Positions 23,683 to 31,429 of a stretch of DNA of 64,000 nucleotides are shown here, piece after piece (position 1 is the first letter of the stretch; each line of letters starts with the position of its first letter). The stretch covers positions 6,271-70,270 of the forward strand of contig NZ_JACRSN010000019.1 in NCBI RefSeq assembly GCF_014384705.1, given 5' to 3'. Made by a program: the position numbers and the translations under genes. Under the pieces are notes generated by a model that was not told the DNA's origin, made no database searches, and worked only from the letters and a program-made list of their open reading frames with translations. The stretch is from Yeguia hominis. Its GTDB lineage: Bacteria; Bacillota; Clostridia; Oscillospirales; Acutalibacteraceae.

Positions 23683-23695
23683 TCGCTTAAAGCGA
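23683..23695. promoter_or_regulatory. operator palindrome TCGCTTAAAGCGA, first copy
   Basis: This 13-base near-palindrome is identical to the one at 23929-23941 inside the Cro/repressor promoter. It sits between the XRE gene and the 62-residue membrane gene, probably controlling leftward transcription. Confidence 0.7.
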
Positions 23696-23698
23696 GAA

Positions 23699-23902
23699 TT
23701 ACGGCAAAAAAATATAGTCTATTGGGAATACATATAGTTTTTCAATTTTTCTCACAATGTCCCAGTTTGGAGAAGTTTTTCCATTTTCGTAGTTTTGAAG
23801 GGTTCGCACGTTTATTCCTAGCTTTTTAGCTGCTGCCTTCTGCGATAATCCGGCATTTACTCTTGCAGCGCTTAATGAAATTTTGGGATAATTTTGCATC
23901 AT
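23699..23902 (-). CDS. Cro-like XRE regulator
   Basis: ATG at 23902 behind AAAGGAGGCGAT gives 67 residues, almost entirely a helix-turn-helix domain (ISLSAARVNAGLSQKAAAKK, LGINVRTLQNYENGKTSPNW) ending IDYIFLP as in many short XRE proteins. It is divergent from a second XRE gene with operators in between, so it is the Cro or first lytic regulator of the switch. Which of the two genes maintains lysogeny cannot be proven from sequence. Confidence 0.75.
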   Translation of the reverse strand: MMQNYPKISLSAARVNAGLSQKAAAKKLGINVRTLQNYENGKTSPNWDIVRKIEKLYVFPIDYIFLP

Positions 23903-23921
23903 ATCGCCTCCTTTAAGCTAT

Positions 23922-24007
23922 ATTATACTCGCTTAAAGCGAAATGTCAAGCTTTTAGCGAATTATTTTTATTTTTTTGTTGCATCCCCTTCGCTTTTGGC
24001 TTACAAT
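23922..24007. promoter_or_regulatory. divergent lysogeny-switch promoters with operators
   Basis: Leftward: TTGACA (23944-23949) and TATAAT (23922-23927), both exact consensus, spacer 16, with TCGCTTAAAGCGA (23929-23941) filling the spacer. Rightward: TTGCAT (23979-23984) and TACAAT (24002-24007), spacer 17, containing the related TCGCTTTTGGC. A third related site GCTTTTAGCGA lies at 23950-23960. This is the genetic switch of the prophage. Confidence 0.85.
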
Positions 24008-24030
24008 AATAATGAAAGCAGGTGATTTGC

Positions 24031-24387
24031 ATGGAAGGTTCTAACGTTCGTATTATTTTTTCAAATAATTTAAATCGGCTGGCAAAAGAAAAAGGCGTAA
24101 CGCAAGCCGATATAGTTTGCGCATTAAATTGCAGCTCGTCAACCGTTTCGGATTATTTTTCTGGTAAAAAATATCCGCGCCCCGATAAAATGCAAAAAAT
24201 TGCTGATCTTTTAGGCGTATATATTTCTGATCTTACAAGTGAAAAAGAAGAGCCTACCGTTTGCAACGATAAGCCCTTAAATCCGAAAGCAAAATATTTA
24301 ATGAACCTTATTGACTCTATGAACGATGAAGAATTAGATGCGCTTGAGCGCATTGTTGATTCTGTAATTCAATTACGCGGCAAATAA
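24031..24387 (+). CDS. XRE-family phage repressor
   Basis: ATG at 24031 lies seven bases behind AGGTG, giving 118 residues. Residues 5-65 are a helix-turn-helix (VTQADIVCALNCSSSTVSDY, FSGKKYPRPDKMQKIADLL). The C-terminal helix (SMNDEELDALERIVDSVIQL) should mediate oligomerisation. No LexA-like peptidase domain is present, so RecA-stimulated self-cleavage cannot inactivate it. Induction would need another route, and the LexA-boxed gene that overlaps its 3' end is the obvious candidate. Confidence 0.8.
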   Translation: MEGSNVRIIFSNNLNRLAKEKGVTQADIVCALNCSSSTVSDYFSGKKYPRPDKMQKIADLLGVYISDLTSEKEEPTVCNDKPLNPKAKYLMNLIDSMNDEELDALERIVDSVIQLRGK

Positions 24388-24496
24388 TCGTTTGTAATTC
24401 TTCATCGGTTAAATTTAATAACTTATTCTTTAAGCGGTCACGCTTTTCCAAGAGCAACCGCTCCCCATAAGTTGCTGCTTGTCCTCCCCTTTTCAC
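24317..24496 (-). CDS. small SOS-controlled gene, putative antirepressor
   Basis: GTG at 24496 is preceded by GGAGGGGCAACA and gives 59 residues: a basic N-terminal half (MKRGGQAATYGERLLLEKRD) and a helix with LTDEELQTIICRVIELQ. That helix resembles the repressor's own C-terminal helix (DEEL, then VIxL). The likeness is encoded by inverted DNA: GATGAAGAATTA at 24325-24336 and its complement at 24395-24406. The gene runs antisense through the last 71 bases of the repressor gene. Its promoter is consensus with a LexA box. I infer an SOS-induced antirepressor, with no known homologue in mind. Confidence 0.6.
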   Translation of the reverse strand: MKRGGQAATYGERLLLEKRDRLKNKLLNLTDEELQTIICRVIELQNQQCAQAHLILHRS

Positions 24497-24529
24497 TGTT
24501 GCCCCTCCTTTAATTGAGATTGTATTTTG

Positions 24530-24558
24530 ATTATAGAACGTCCGTTCGATACTGTCAA
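24530..24558 (-). promoter_or_regulatory. consensus promoter with LexA (SOS) box in the spacer
   Basis: TTGACA (24553-24558) and TATAAT (24530-24535) are exact consensus boxes 17 bases apart. The spacer holds CGAACGGACGTTCT (24535-24548), fitting the Gram-positive LexA box CGAACRNRYGTTYC at all but its last base. LexA binding there would block the promoter until DNA damage. Confidence 0.85.
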
Positions 24559-24750
24559 GATGTTTTTTCACGTATTTTTTGAGCAAATTTGATTGTTTGC
24601 TATTTACTTTTTAAATTTATTTGTTTATTATATAGTAGCAGGTTGATTTGCAATATTTGCTAATTGCTGTCAGATGGTGGCAAAATTTGTATGTAATGGA
24701 GGTGCATTTTAAGCTTTAGGCGATTGCCGCCGTTTGCGCAGCCGATCAAT

Positions 24751-24888
24751 TCGCCTCTTACGAGGCGTGAGTAGAAATAATGAAAGTATGATTCTTTGCA
24801 GGAATGCCGCCCTCGCAGGGCGTGAGTAGAAACAATGAAAGTATGATTCTTTGTCGAAACGCCGCCCTCGCAGGGCGTGAGTAGAAAC
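24751..24888 (+). repeat. three 55-bp repeat units, CRISPR-like remnant
   Basis: The motif GCGTGAGTAGAAA occurs at 24765, 24820 and 24875, exactly 55 bases apart. Each copy is preceded by a stem: CGCCTC/GAGGCG in the first, CGCCCT/AGGGCG in the other two, so the stem pairing is kept although bases differ. The repeat form, stem then GTGAGTAGAAAC, recalls type I-C CRISPR repeats. The two intervening segments share 20 leading bases (AATGAAAGTATGATTCTTTG), which true spacers would not. No cas gene is in the window. Confidence 0.45.
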
Positions 24889-24949
24889 ATTAAAGCATTG
24901 TAGGATATTTTTGAACACTATAAAGCATTCGAAAGAATTTCACGTTTCA

Positions 24950-25243
24950 TTGCACAAACCCGGAAAACGAATATAATAAAAGCGGAAGGGAATCCTATCC
25001 CTGACCGGGATGCACGGTTTAAATATGCGTCGTTCGTTTTACCGCTGACCGATATGCGGGATATAAGTGGTCGGGTTGAAAGAATTTTTTACAGTTGGTG
25101 TATCTCAGCCACAAAATGAGAAGTTTATTTTAGTAGGTTTCTCTTGACCTTTATGCAAGAAATTTATAAGTGAGCGTTTCGCCGCTCTTAAGCGCGATCA
25201 TAACAGCAAGGGCGGTGTAAAAGCTTGCCCTTGCTTTTTTTAG
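24950..25243 (+). ncRNA. integrase leader or small RNA with its own terminator
   Basis: TTGCAC (24950-24955) and TATAAT (24972-24977), spacer 16, predict a start near 24984. A perfect GCAAGGGC/GCCCTTGC stem with seven T residues (25206-25241) ends the segment 16 bases before the integrase ATG. In between, CTGACCG occurs twice with GGGATGC or ATATGC behind it, and GAGCG/CGCTC can pair near 25175. It is either a leader regulating integrase by attenuation or a separate RNA of about 255 bases. No family is recognised. Confidence 0.5.
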
Positions 25244-25257
25244 AAGGAGGCCTCACC

Positions 25258-26349
25258 ATGCAATGCCGTAAATGCAAAACTGAATTGCCGGACGGCGCTG
25301 CCTATTGCTATGTATGCGGCATAAAGCAGGAAAAGCCGCAGAAACGGACAAAGGCGCGCGGCAATGGGACGGGAACCGTGTATCAGCTGCCAAACGGAAA
25401 ATATGTTGCAGAGGTAACGCTCGGCTATTTAAACGGAAAAAGGCGAAAGAAAACGAAACAGTTTGCAAAAAAATCGGATGCAATCAATTTTCTGCCCCTG
25501 CTCAAGCAGCAAATCGATACTATGGATTCTAAAATTACATTTACAGATTTATATGAGCGCTTTATGGAAAAGCATTCTGAAAAAGTCGGAAAATCTACCA
25601 TTGATTGCTACAAGGCCGCATATGGCCATTATAAGCCGATATATTTCATGCCGTTTTCCGAAATCAAAACAGAGCATCTTCAGCACTGTATTGATTCCGT
25701 GCCGGGTTCTCGCACAAAAGAAAATATGAAGGCGCTGGGAACGTTACTATATAAATACGCCATGCAAAACGATCTTATCCAGAAAAATTATGCTCAATTC
25801 ATTTATGTTGGGAAAAAAGAAAAAAGCAAACGCGAAGCGTTTTCTGCCGAAGAGATTCAGATTATAAAAAATAATATCGGGAAAATTCGATATTCCGAAT
25901 ACATCTTATGCTTAATTTATACCGGATTTCGCCCGAATGAACTGTTTGCGTTAAAGAAATCAGATTATCACAAAAACTATTTTATTGGCGGCTCAAAAAC
26001 AGAGGCCGGAAGAAATCGCATCGTGCCAATACCAGATCCAATTGCTGAAATCGTTGCTGATTTAGTGAATAAATCGGAGAGCGAATATATTTTTGAATCT
26101 CCCGCGCACAAACAATTTTCCGATGAAAAATTTCGAAAACGATATTATTATTTCGCTCTTAATGAGATGGGAATTCGGAAACTGCCGCCATACAGTTGCC
26201 GCCACACTTACGCCACCATGCTTAAGGATATAGACGCTCCAATTACTGATAAACAAAAATTAATGGGGCATGAAAGTTTTGAGATGACGGCTCATTATAC
26301 GCATACTGATATTGATTCGCTAATTCGGATTGCAAAGCAGCTAGTTTAG
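25258..26349 (+). CDS. int: tyrosine-type phage integrase
   Basis: ATG at 25258 behind AGAAGGAGG gives 363 residues. An N-terminal zinc ribbon (Cys3, Cys6, Cys17, Cys20) precedes the usual arm-binding domain (YQLPNGKYVAEVTLGYLNGK). The catalytic domain shows the first Arg in TGFRPNELFAL, the HxxR-type box in YSCRHTYATM, GHES and the nucleophile region HYTHTD. It inserts and excises the prophage by site-specific recombination at the att core. It is the only large rightward gene of the prophage and is next to tRNA-Pro. Confidence 0.95.
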   Translation: MQCRKCKTELPDGAAYCYVCGIKQEKPQKRTKARGNGTGTVYQLPNGKYVAEVTLGYLNGKRRKKTKQFAKKSDAINFLPLLKQQIDTMDSKITFTDLYERFMEKHSEKVGKSTIDCYKAAYGHYKPIYFMPFSEIKTEHLQHCIDSVPGSRTKENMKALGTLLYKYAMQNDLIQKNYAQFIYVGKKEKSKREAFSAEEIQIIKNNIGKIRYSEYILCLIYTGFRPNELFALKKSDYHKNYFIGGSKTEAGRNRIVPIPDPIAEIVADLVNKSESEYIFESPAHKQFSDEKFRKRYYYFALNEMGIRKLPPYSCRHTYATMLKDIDAPITDKQKLMGHESFEMTAHYTHTDIDSLIRIAKQLV

Positions 26350-26422
26350 TGTGTAATACGGTGTGTAATAGAGAGAAATTTTTCAAAATAATCGAACATT
26401 TTGAAGGTTTTCAAAGCAAAAG

Positions 26423-26469
26423 AAAAACCGCCTAAAACCTAGATTTTTCTAGGAATTAAGCGGTTTTTT
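26423..26469. terminator. bidirectional terminator between integrase and tRNA
   Basis: AAAAACCGC pairs with GCGGTTTTT, with CCTAG/CTAGG inside. T-runs on either strand allow it to end both the integrase message and the tRNA transcript. Confidence 0.85.
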
Positions 26470-26470
26470 C

Positions 26471-26547
26471 TGGTCCGAGTGACAGGAGTCGAACCTGCGG
26501 CCTCTTGAACCCCATTCAAGCGCGCTACCAAACTGCGCTACACCCGG
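26471..26547 (-). tRNA. tRNA-Pro, anticodon GGG
   Basis: On the minus strand the cloverleaf is complete: acceptor CCGGGTG/CACTCGG, D-arm with GCGC stems, anticodon arm CTTGA-ATGGGGT-TCAAG with GGG at 34-36, T-arm with GGTTCGACTCC, and an encoded CCA. It decodes CCC (and CCU by wobble). Its 3' end faces the prophage, so the phage att core probably lies within the T-arm and acceptor end, and integration has rebuilt an intact tRNA. Confidence 0.95.
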
Positions 26548-26635
26548 ATATTCAGTTTTTATGCAGCTAAATTATAGTAGCACTTTCCGCGCAATTTGTC
26601 AATCCGAATTTGGGAAATTTTCGATACCAGGCAAA

Positions 26636-26690
26636 CAAAAAATCCGGGCGCAATGTTCAAGGCCGGACACTGCACCCGGATTTTTTCCGA
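26636..26690 (-). terminator. terminator of the cyclophilin gene
   Basis: Minus-strand stem AATCCGGGTGCA / TGCGCCCGGATT with a long loop and a T-run, 4 bases after the stop codon. Confidence 0.8.
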
Positions 26691-26693
26691 TAT

Positions 26694-27167
26694 TTATTCG
26701 ACAATCGTAATCGACTTGATCTTTTGCTCTTCCCAAGGCCGGTCGCGCATATCGGTTTTGACCGATGCAATCGCGTCGACAACGTCCATTCCCTCGACAA
26801 CTTTTCCGAACGCAGCATACTGGCCGTCCAGGAATGGGCCGTCCGCATGCATGATAAAGAACTGCGAACTCGCAGAATTGAAGTTCTGCGCACGCGCCAT
26901 TGAAATCACACCGCGTGTATGGGAAATCGGGTTTTTATGGCCGTTTGCTGCAAATTCACCGACGATTTTTTCTTTGGAACCGCCCATGCCGGTTCCCTCG
27001 GGATCGCCGCCCTGAATCATAAATCCGGAAATAACCCGATGAAAGATCAGGCCGTCATAGAACCCCTCCCCCACCAGTTTAAGAAAATTCGCAACAGTTT
27101 TCGGAGCAGCTTCCGGGTAAAGCTCCAGCTTGATGATTCCGCCGTTTTCCATTTCAATTTGTACCAT
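26694..27167 (-). CDS. ppiB: peptidyl-prolyl cis-trans isomerase (cyclophilin)
   Basis: A 157-residue cytoplasmic cyclophilin catalysing proline isomerisation in protein folding. The family core is clear: FHRVISGFMIQGGDPEGTG (catalytic Arg in FHRV), ISMARAQNFNSASSQFFIM and the FLDGQYAAFGKV segment. There is no signal peptide. ATG at 27167 has GGAGGTACAACA upstream, and the tex gene precedes it by 19 bases, so the two are probably co-transcribed. Confidence 0.95.
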   Translation of the reverse strand: MVQIEMENGGIIKLELYPEAAPKTVANFLKLVGEGFYDGLIFHRVISGFMIQGGDPEGTGMGGSKEKIVGEFAANGHKNPISHTRGVISMARAQNFNSASSQFFIMHADGPFLDGQYAAFGKVVEGMDVVDAIASVKTDMRDRPWEEQKIKSITIVE

Positions 27168-27186
27168 TGTTGTACCTCCTGTTTTT

Positions 27187-29334
27187 TTATTCTGATTTCT
27201 TGGGTGGTTTCATGGTCAGAGAAATTCGGTTTTTGTCTTTTTGAACCTCGACCACCCAAACCTTTACAAGATCACCTGTTCGGACAACCTCCGAAGGATG
27301 GCGTATAAAGCGGTCTGCCATCCGGGAAATATGCACAAGTCCATCCTGATGGACGCCGATATCGACAAATGCGCCAAAATCGACGACATTCCGCACCGTA
27401 CCGGTCAGTTCCATCCCAGGTGCCAGATCGTCTATTTCCATTACATCCGAGCGCAGAAGCGGCGGCGGAAGTTCGTCGCGCGGATCTCTTCCCGGCTTCA
27501 AAAGTTCTGCAACAATGTCCTGGAGTGTCGGAAGTCCGACTCCACAGTCCTCTGCGATTGCGGCTTCTCCGCGTTTTAAAATCCGGTCGCGCAGCGCCTC
27601 AATGCGGCTTTTTTCAACATCTGTAAGTGTATATCCGCACAGCGAAAGCAGCTTCTCTGCCGCCGCATAGGATTCTGGATGCACGCCGGTTCGATCAAGA
27701 ACGGTGCTGCTTTCCGGAACCCGGATAAATCCGGCGCACTGTTCATACGTCCGGTTTCCGAGTTTTGGAACTTCCAAAAGCTCTTTCCGGCTCTTAAACG
27801 CGCCATGTTCTTCCCGGTAAGCCACAATATTTTTAGCAACCGCCGCCGTAATACCAGCTACCCGACCTAGAAGCGGTGCAGACGCCGTATTGAGATCCAC
27901 ACCGACCGTATTGACGCAATCCTCAACAACGCCGCTGAGCGCCTCGTCAAGCTGCTTTTGCGGCATATCGTGCTGATACTGACCGACGCCGATGCTTTTA
28001 GGATCAATTTTCACCAGCTCCGCGAGCGGATCCTGCAACCGGCGCGCAATCGAAACTGCACTGCGCAAAGAGACATCGTAATCCGGAAACTCTGCAGCAG
28101 CAAGTTTTGACGCGGAATAGACCGATGCCCCTGCCTCGCTGACAATCATATAGCTTAGATCCGTGCCGCGGATCAAATCTGCAACAAATTGCTCCGATTC
28201 CCGGGATGCGGTTCCATTTCCGATGGAAATCACCTGCACGTTGTCCTTTTCGATCAAACGATTGAGCGTTTTTGCCGCCTCTTCTTTTTTGTTATGCGGC
28301 GGCGTCGGATAGACAACGGCAGTATCCAACACCTTTCCGGTTCCGTCGACCACCGCAATTTTGCAGCCCGTCCGGTATGCCGGATCAAGTCCCAGCGTCA
28401 CCTTGTTTTTGACCGGCGGCTGCATCAGAAGCGGTTTCAAATTCAAGGCGAAGGTATGAATCGCCTGTTCGTTCGCGGCATCTGTAAGCTGATTCCGGAT
28501 TTCACGGGCAAGCGACGGAAATAAGAGCCGTTCATAGCTATCTGCAACGGCCAATGCAACCTGCTCCGTAGAGGGACCGCTGTGCTTGCAAAAGGCCTCC
28601 CGCAGCAATTTGATCGCCTCTGGTTCTGAAGCCTCCAATTCGACCTTCAAAAAGCCCTCCCGTTCCCCGCGGTTTAACGCCAGAATCTGATGGCTTTGCA
28701 GTCGGTTTACCCGTTCGCGGAATTCATAATACAACCGGTAGACGCTGTCCTCTTCTTTCGCAGCAGCCGAAACCAGGCTTCCGCTTGAAAACAGGAACCG
28801 GCGCAAACGTTTGCGGATCTCTGCGTCGTCGGAAATCGCTTCTGCAAGAATATCCCGTGCGCCTGCAAGCGCTGCCTCTGCATCTTCAACCTCCGGAGAA
28901 CAGAACGTTTTGGCCTCACAAGTCGGATCCAGATTGGGATCCTGCCGCATCAAAAGCTCTGCAAGCGGCTCCAAGCCGCGTTCCCGCGCAATCGAAGCTC
29001 TTGTGCGGCGTTTCGGACGGTAGGGCCGGTAAAGGTCATCGACCTCTGCAAGCGTCTGCGCAGACAAAATTGCAGCGGCAAGTTCCTCTGTCAGCTTTCC
29101 CTGTCCTTCAATCGCTGCGCGCACCTCTTCTTTTCGCGCAGCCAATCCGCGCAGATATGCAAGCCGTTCGGAAAGTTCGCGTAAAAGCTGATCGTCCATA
29201 GAACCGGTCATTTCCTTGCGGTACCGGGCAATAAACGGGATGGTATTTCCCGCATCAATCAGCGAAATTACATTTTCGACATGCGTCGGCTTTAAGTTTA
29301 ACTCTGCGGCTAACGCCGCAACAATCTGTTCCAT
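27187..29334 (-). CDS. tex: Tex family RNA-binding transcription accessory protein
   Basis: ATG at 29334 (AAAAGGAATTTT upstream) gives 715 residues. Domain order is that of Tex/Spt6-like proteins: N-terminal helical region (IPFIARYRKEMTGSMDDQLL), a YqgF-like fold around 320-450 (LGLDPAYRTGCKIAVVDGTG), helix-hairpin-helix repeats (VGVDLNTASAPLLGRVAGI) and a C-terminal S1 domain (VVDFGAFVDIGVHQDGLVHI). It associates with RNA polymerase and nucleic acids. Length is slightly below the usual 720-770. Confidence 0.95.
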   Translation of the reverse strand: MEQIVAALAAELNLKPTHVENVISLIDAGNTIPFIARYRKEMTGSMDDQLLRELSERLAYLRGLAARKEEVRAAIEGQGKLTEELAAAILSAQTLAEVDDLYRPYRPKRRTRASIARERGLEPLAELLMRQDPNLDPTCEAKTFCSPEVEDAEAALAGARDILAEAISDDAEIRKRLRRFLFSSGSLVSAAAKEEDSVYRLYYEFRERVNRLQSHQILALNRGEREGFLKVELEASEPEAIKLLREAFCKHSGPSTEQVALAVADSYERLLFPSLAREIRNQLTDAANEQAIHTFALNLKPLLMQPPVKNKVTLGLDPAYRTGCKIAVVDGTGKVLDTAVVYPTPPHNKKEEAAKTLNRLIEKDNVQVISIGNGTASRESEQFVADLIRGTDLSYMIVSEAGASVYSASKLAAAEFPDYDVSLRSAVSIARRLQDPLAELVKIDPKSIGVGQYQHDMPQKQLDEALSGVVEDCVNTVGVDLNTASAPLLGRVAGITAAVAKNIVAYREEHGAFKSRKELLEVPKLGNRTYEQCAGFIRVPESSTVLDRTGVHPESYAAAEKLLSLCGYTLTDVEKSRIEALRDRILKRGEAAIAEDCGVGLPTLQDIVAELLKPGRDPRDELPPPLLRSDVMEIDDLAPGMELTGTVRNVVDFGAFVDIGVHQDGLVHISRMADRFIRHPSEVVRTGDLVKVWVVEVQKDKNRISLTMKPPKKSE

Positions 29335-29518
29335 ACCATAAAATTCCTTTTCTGATTTCAATCGTCGAAATGTGCCGAATCTCCAACCCAAAAGCAACCA
29401 ATTTTATACGCAAGCATGTTCGGCATCTTTCGCTGCCGGAAAGATGCAGGTGAAAGCAGACACGCTTTCAGACCCATAACCTACAAAGCACGTAAGCACT
29501 GTGCAAAAATCGGATTTT

Positions 29519-30247
29519 TCACTTCAAATGCAGCCGTTCGTTTTCCTCTTTCGGCATCTCTGCAAAAAAGCGATCCAAATACGGCCTTAACAGCTCCGCC
29601 ATCTTCTGATATCCGGCGCCGTAAGGATGAACCCCATCCCAGGATAGTTCCCGGCGCAGGGTCAGACCGTCCGCTTCGGAAAACGCGGTATGATAATCCA
29701 GATACGGTATCTGAAATTCCGCACAAAGCGTCTGGAGCAGCCGGTTGATTCTGCATAAAAACATCTGGCGATACGTCCGGCTTCTGACCGGCAAAAGGGA
29801 TTCCATCAAAATCGGCTGTGCGTTTGCCTTTGCTTTGCAAAGCAGCGCGCGATACGACTGCGACAGCAGATGGAAAATTCGCTCTTCTTCCTGTTTCAGC
29901 GCCTCTTTCCCGTTTTCTGCAGCCGCATTCAGGCTCCAGGTGTCGTTCAGGCCGATCATGACAATGCACAGCCTAGGATGCAGCTGTAAAACATCCGCCT
30001 CAAAGCGTTTGAGCAGGTGCTCGGCAATGTCGCCTTCAATTCCGCGATTGACCATCAGGCCATATCCCTGAAAATAGAGATCCAGCTCCCAGTTCTGCAT
30101 CACAGAATCTCCGATAAAACACAGCGATACCGGTGTATGCGTCACTAAGATCTGGCTGTTTTTATTGTCAAATTCCATACGACGGACGTCGGCCGCCGCA
30201 TGATTTCCGAAAAAGCCGGGCGTAATCAGCTTTGGAAACGTCTCCAT
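29519..30247 (-). CDS. SGNH/GDSL-type hydrolase
   Basis: A 242-residue esterase-like protein. Block I is FIGDSVM with nucleophile Ser48, block III contains GLNDTW, and block V is WDGVHPYG with Asp and His of the triad. Such enzymes remove acyl groups from lipids, carbohydrates or thioesters. No signal peptide is evident, so action is probably cytoplasmic. It stands alone, 185 bases from tex. Substrate cannot be predicted. Confidence 0.88.
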   Translation of the reverse strand: METFPKLITPGFFGNHAAADVRRMEFDNKNSQILVTHTPVSLCFIGDSVMQNWELDLYFQGYGLMVNRGIEGDIAEHLLKRFEADVLQLHPRLCIVMIGLNDTWSLNAAAENGKEALKQEEERIFHLLSQSYRALLCKAKANAQPILMESLLPVRSRTYRQMFLCRINRLLQTLCAEFQIPYLDYHTAFSEADGLTLRRELSWDGVHPYGAGYQKMAELLRPYLDRFFAEMPKEENERLHLK

Positions 30248-30697
30248 CTTTGTGCCCCTTCCTTTTGGATCTTATCTATTTTCACATGAAGGCGCCGGTT
30301 TGTCAACCCAGTGTCCGGAAAAAGGCAGATGAAGAGCGACGAATTTTTATACCGATAACGATCAAAATTTTGATGTATAAATTCTCGGCAGAGAGCCATA
30401 CTACAAACAAGCGTAACGGAATCTGTACTCTGCGTTTGCCAAATCCGGTGCGCGATTTTGACAATGCGCATCGGAGCGGAACAAGCAATCGCGATTTCGT
30501 TTTTCATGCACAGCGTCAAAAGAAAAGCCGTGCCGGAGAATAGACCGGCACGGCTGTTTTTATCCCGAAATACCGATACATACAGGTGCAAAAAGCCGAA
30601 ATTGGTGCGCGTACATTCCGCACCTGCGCGCCAAACCGGCTCAGGCCTTAGAGCGTTCACGATGCGGCCTCCGGCGCGCGGAACATCGGCTTTCCGT
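30248..30697. other. 450-base interval without a gene
   Basis: Apart from the terminator at 30526-30555 I see no coding pattern, RNA fold or promoter that I can support. An open frame crosses it on the minus strand, but it lacks a ribosome site and resembles no protein. Confidence 0.6.
30526..30555 (-). terminator. terminator of the ABC exporter operon
   Basis: AGCCGTGCCGG pairs perfectly with CCGGCACGGCT; TTTTCTTTT follows on the minus strand. It lies about 140 bases after the permease stop. Confidence 0.75.
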
Positions 30698-31429
30698 TTA
30701 GTCTCGCCGCATTTGCCGCAAAAAAAGCCAAACCGCAAGTATGCAAGTGCCGGCCGCATAGCCGAGCACCCAATTCAGATGCGGAAAAATGCCTTCAAAA
30801 CTTCCGTTTAGGACGGCGCGTTCCAATTCCACGGCGTGCCAAAACGGCAAATACCCCGCAATTTTTTCAAAAACGCCGCCGACCAACTTTAAATCGAACC
30901 AGGTTCCGGAAAGCCACGCGGTCAGATTCGTCAGCAACGCGCCACAGATTCCGCCGACCTGTTTCACATTCAGAACACTTCCGCAAAGCAGCCCCAATGC
31001 AACAAAAAAGACCGACACCGGCATCAAAAACAGAAGCGCATAGAGAATTTTCCAGGATGCAGGAAGCCCTAGGAGCAAAGCGGTCAGATAGCAGACCACG
31101 CTCTGTAAAAACGCAATCGGCAAAAGCGGCAGGATGTATCCGAGAATAAAATCAGTAGCACGCAGCGGCGTCGTATAAAGACGCTGCAAAAAGGCGCTTT
31201 CGCGGTCTTTTGCAATCAGCGTCGCCGCAAAAAGCGTCATAAACGCCAGACCAAATACAGTAATGCCCGGAGTCAGCTGTCCGATTGCAAAAAGCTCTAT
31301 GGGAACATTCGCCTGAATCGCTGAAAGCAGCAAGAGCAGCACAATCGGAAAGCCCAGCCCGAAGCAAAGATTCAGCGGATCACGCAAAATTTCCTTCGCG
31401 GTGCGTCCGGAAAAAGCCCAGAGTTTCAT
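30698..31429 (-). CDS. ABC-2 type transporter permease
   Basis: A 243-residue membrane protein with about six transmembrane helices (for example FGLGFPIVLLLLLSAI, GITVFGLAFMTLFAATLIA and ILYALLFLMPVSVFFVALGL). The segment KDRESAFLQRLYTTPLRATD between helices is typical of ABC-2 permeases for drugs or polysaccharide. It overlaps the ATPase gene by four bases, and a TetR gene leads the operon, so drug or lipid export is likely. Confidence 0.9.
   Translation of the reverse strand: MKLWAFSGRTAKEILRDPLNLCFGLGFPIVLLLLLSAIQANVPIELFAIGQLTPGITVFGLAFMTLFAATLIAKDRESAFLQRLYTTPLRATDFILGYILPLLPIAFLQSVVCYLTALLLGLPASWKILYALLFLMPVSVFFVALGLLCGSVLNVKQVGGICGALLTNLTAWLSGTWFDLKLVGGVFEKIAGYLPFWHAVELERAVLNGSFEGIFPHLNWVLGYAAGTCILAVWLFLRQMRRD

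Larger units (their letters stand above)
1..26547. mobile_element. prophage, right-hand part (left end outside window)
   Basis: Phage genes run continuously from the window edge to the integrase: tail, capsid, scaffold, portal, terminase, a late regulator, recombination and replication genes, and a repressor region. Lytic genes point left, while the integrase points right towards tRNA-Pro. The 3' end of that tRNA faces the prophage, the usual arrangement for integration into the 3' part of a tRNA gene. The structural set (N4-gp56-type capsid, P22-like portal) suggests a tailed phage, but the tail type cannot be settled because the left end is missing. Apart from the frameshift in the DUF3310 gene I see no decay, so the element may be intact. 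Confidence 0.95.

Noticed and set aside
24660..24918. Minus-strand frames translating to STHALRGR- and FYSR-type repeats
   Set aside because: They run across the 55-base repeats and arise from them; there is no ribosome site, and the translations are of the kind known from reading through CRISPR-like arrays.
24950..25243. 6S RNA as identity of the integrase leader
   Set aside because: Length is near, but I could not find the long closing helix with a central bubble that defines 6S RNA.
29481..29969. A 162-codon minus-strand frame inside the SGNH hydrolase region
   Set aside because: Alternative frame of the hydrolase gene, which has all catalytic blocks.
30226..30759. A 177-codon minus-strand frame between the hydrolase and the ABC permease
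   Set aside because: Crosses the exporter terminator, has no ribosome site and contains no recognisable motif.
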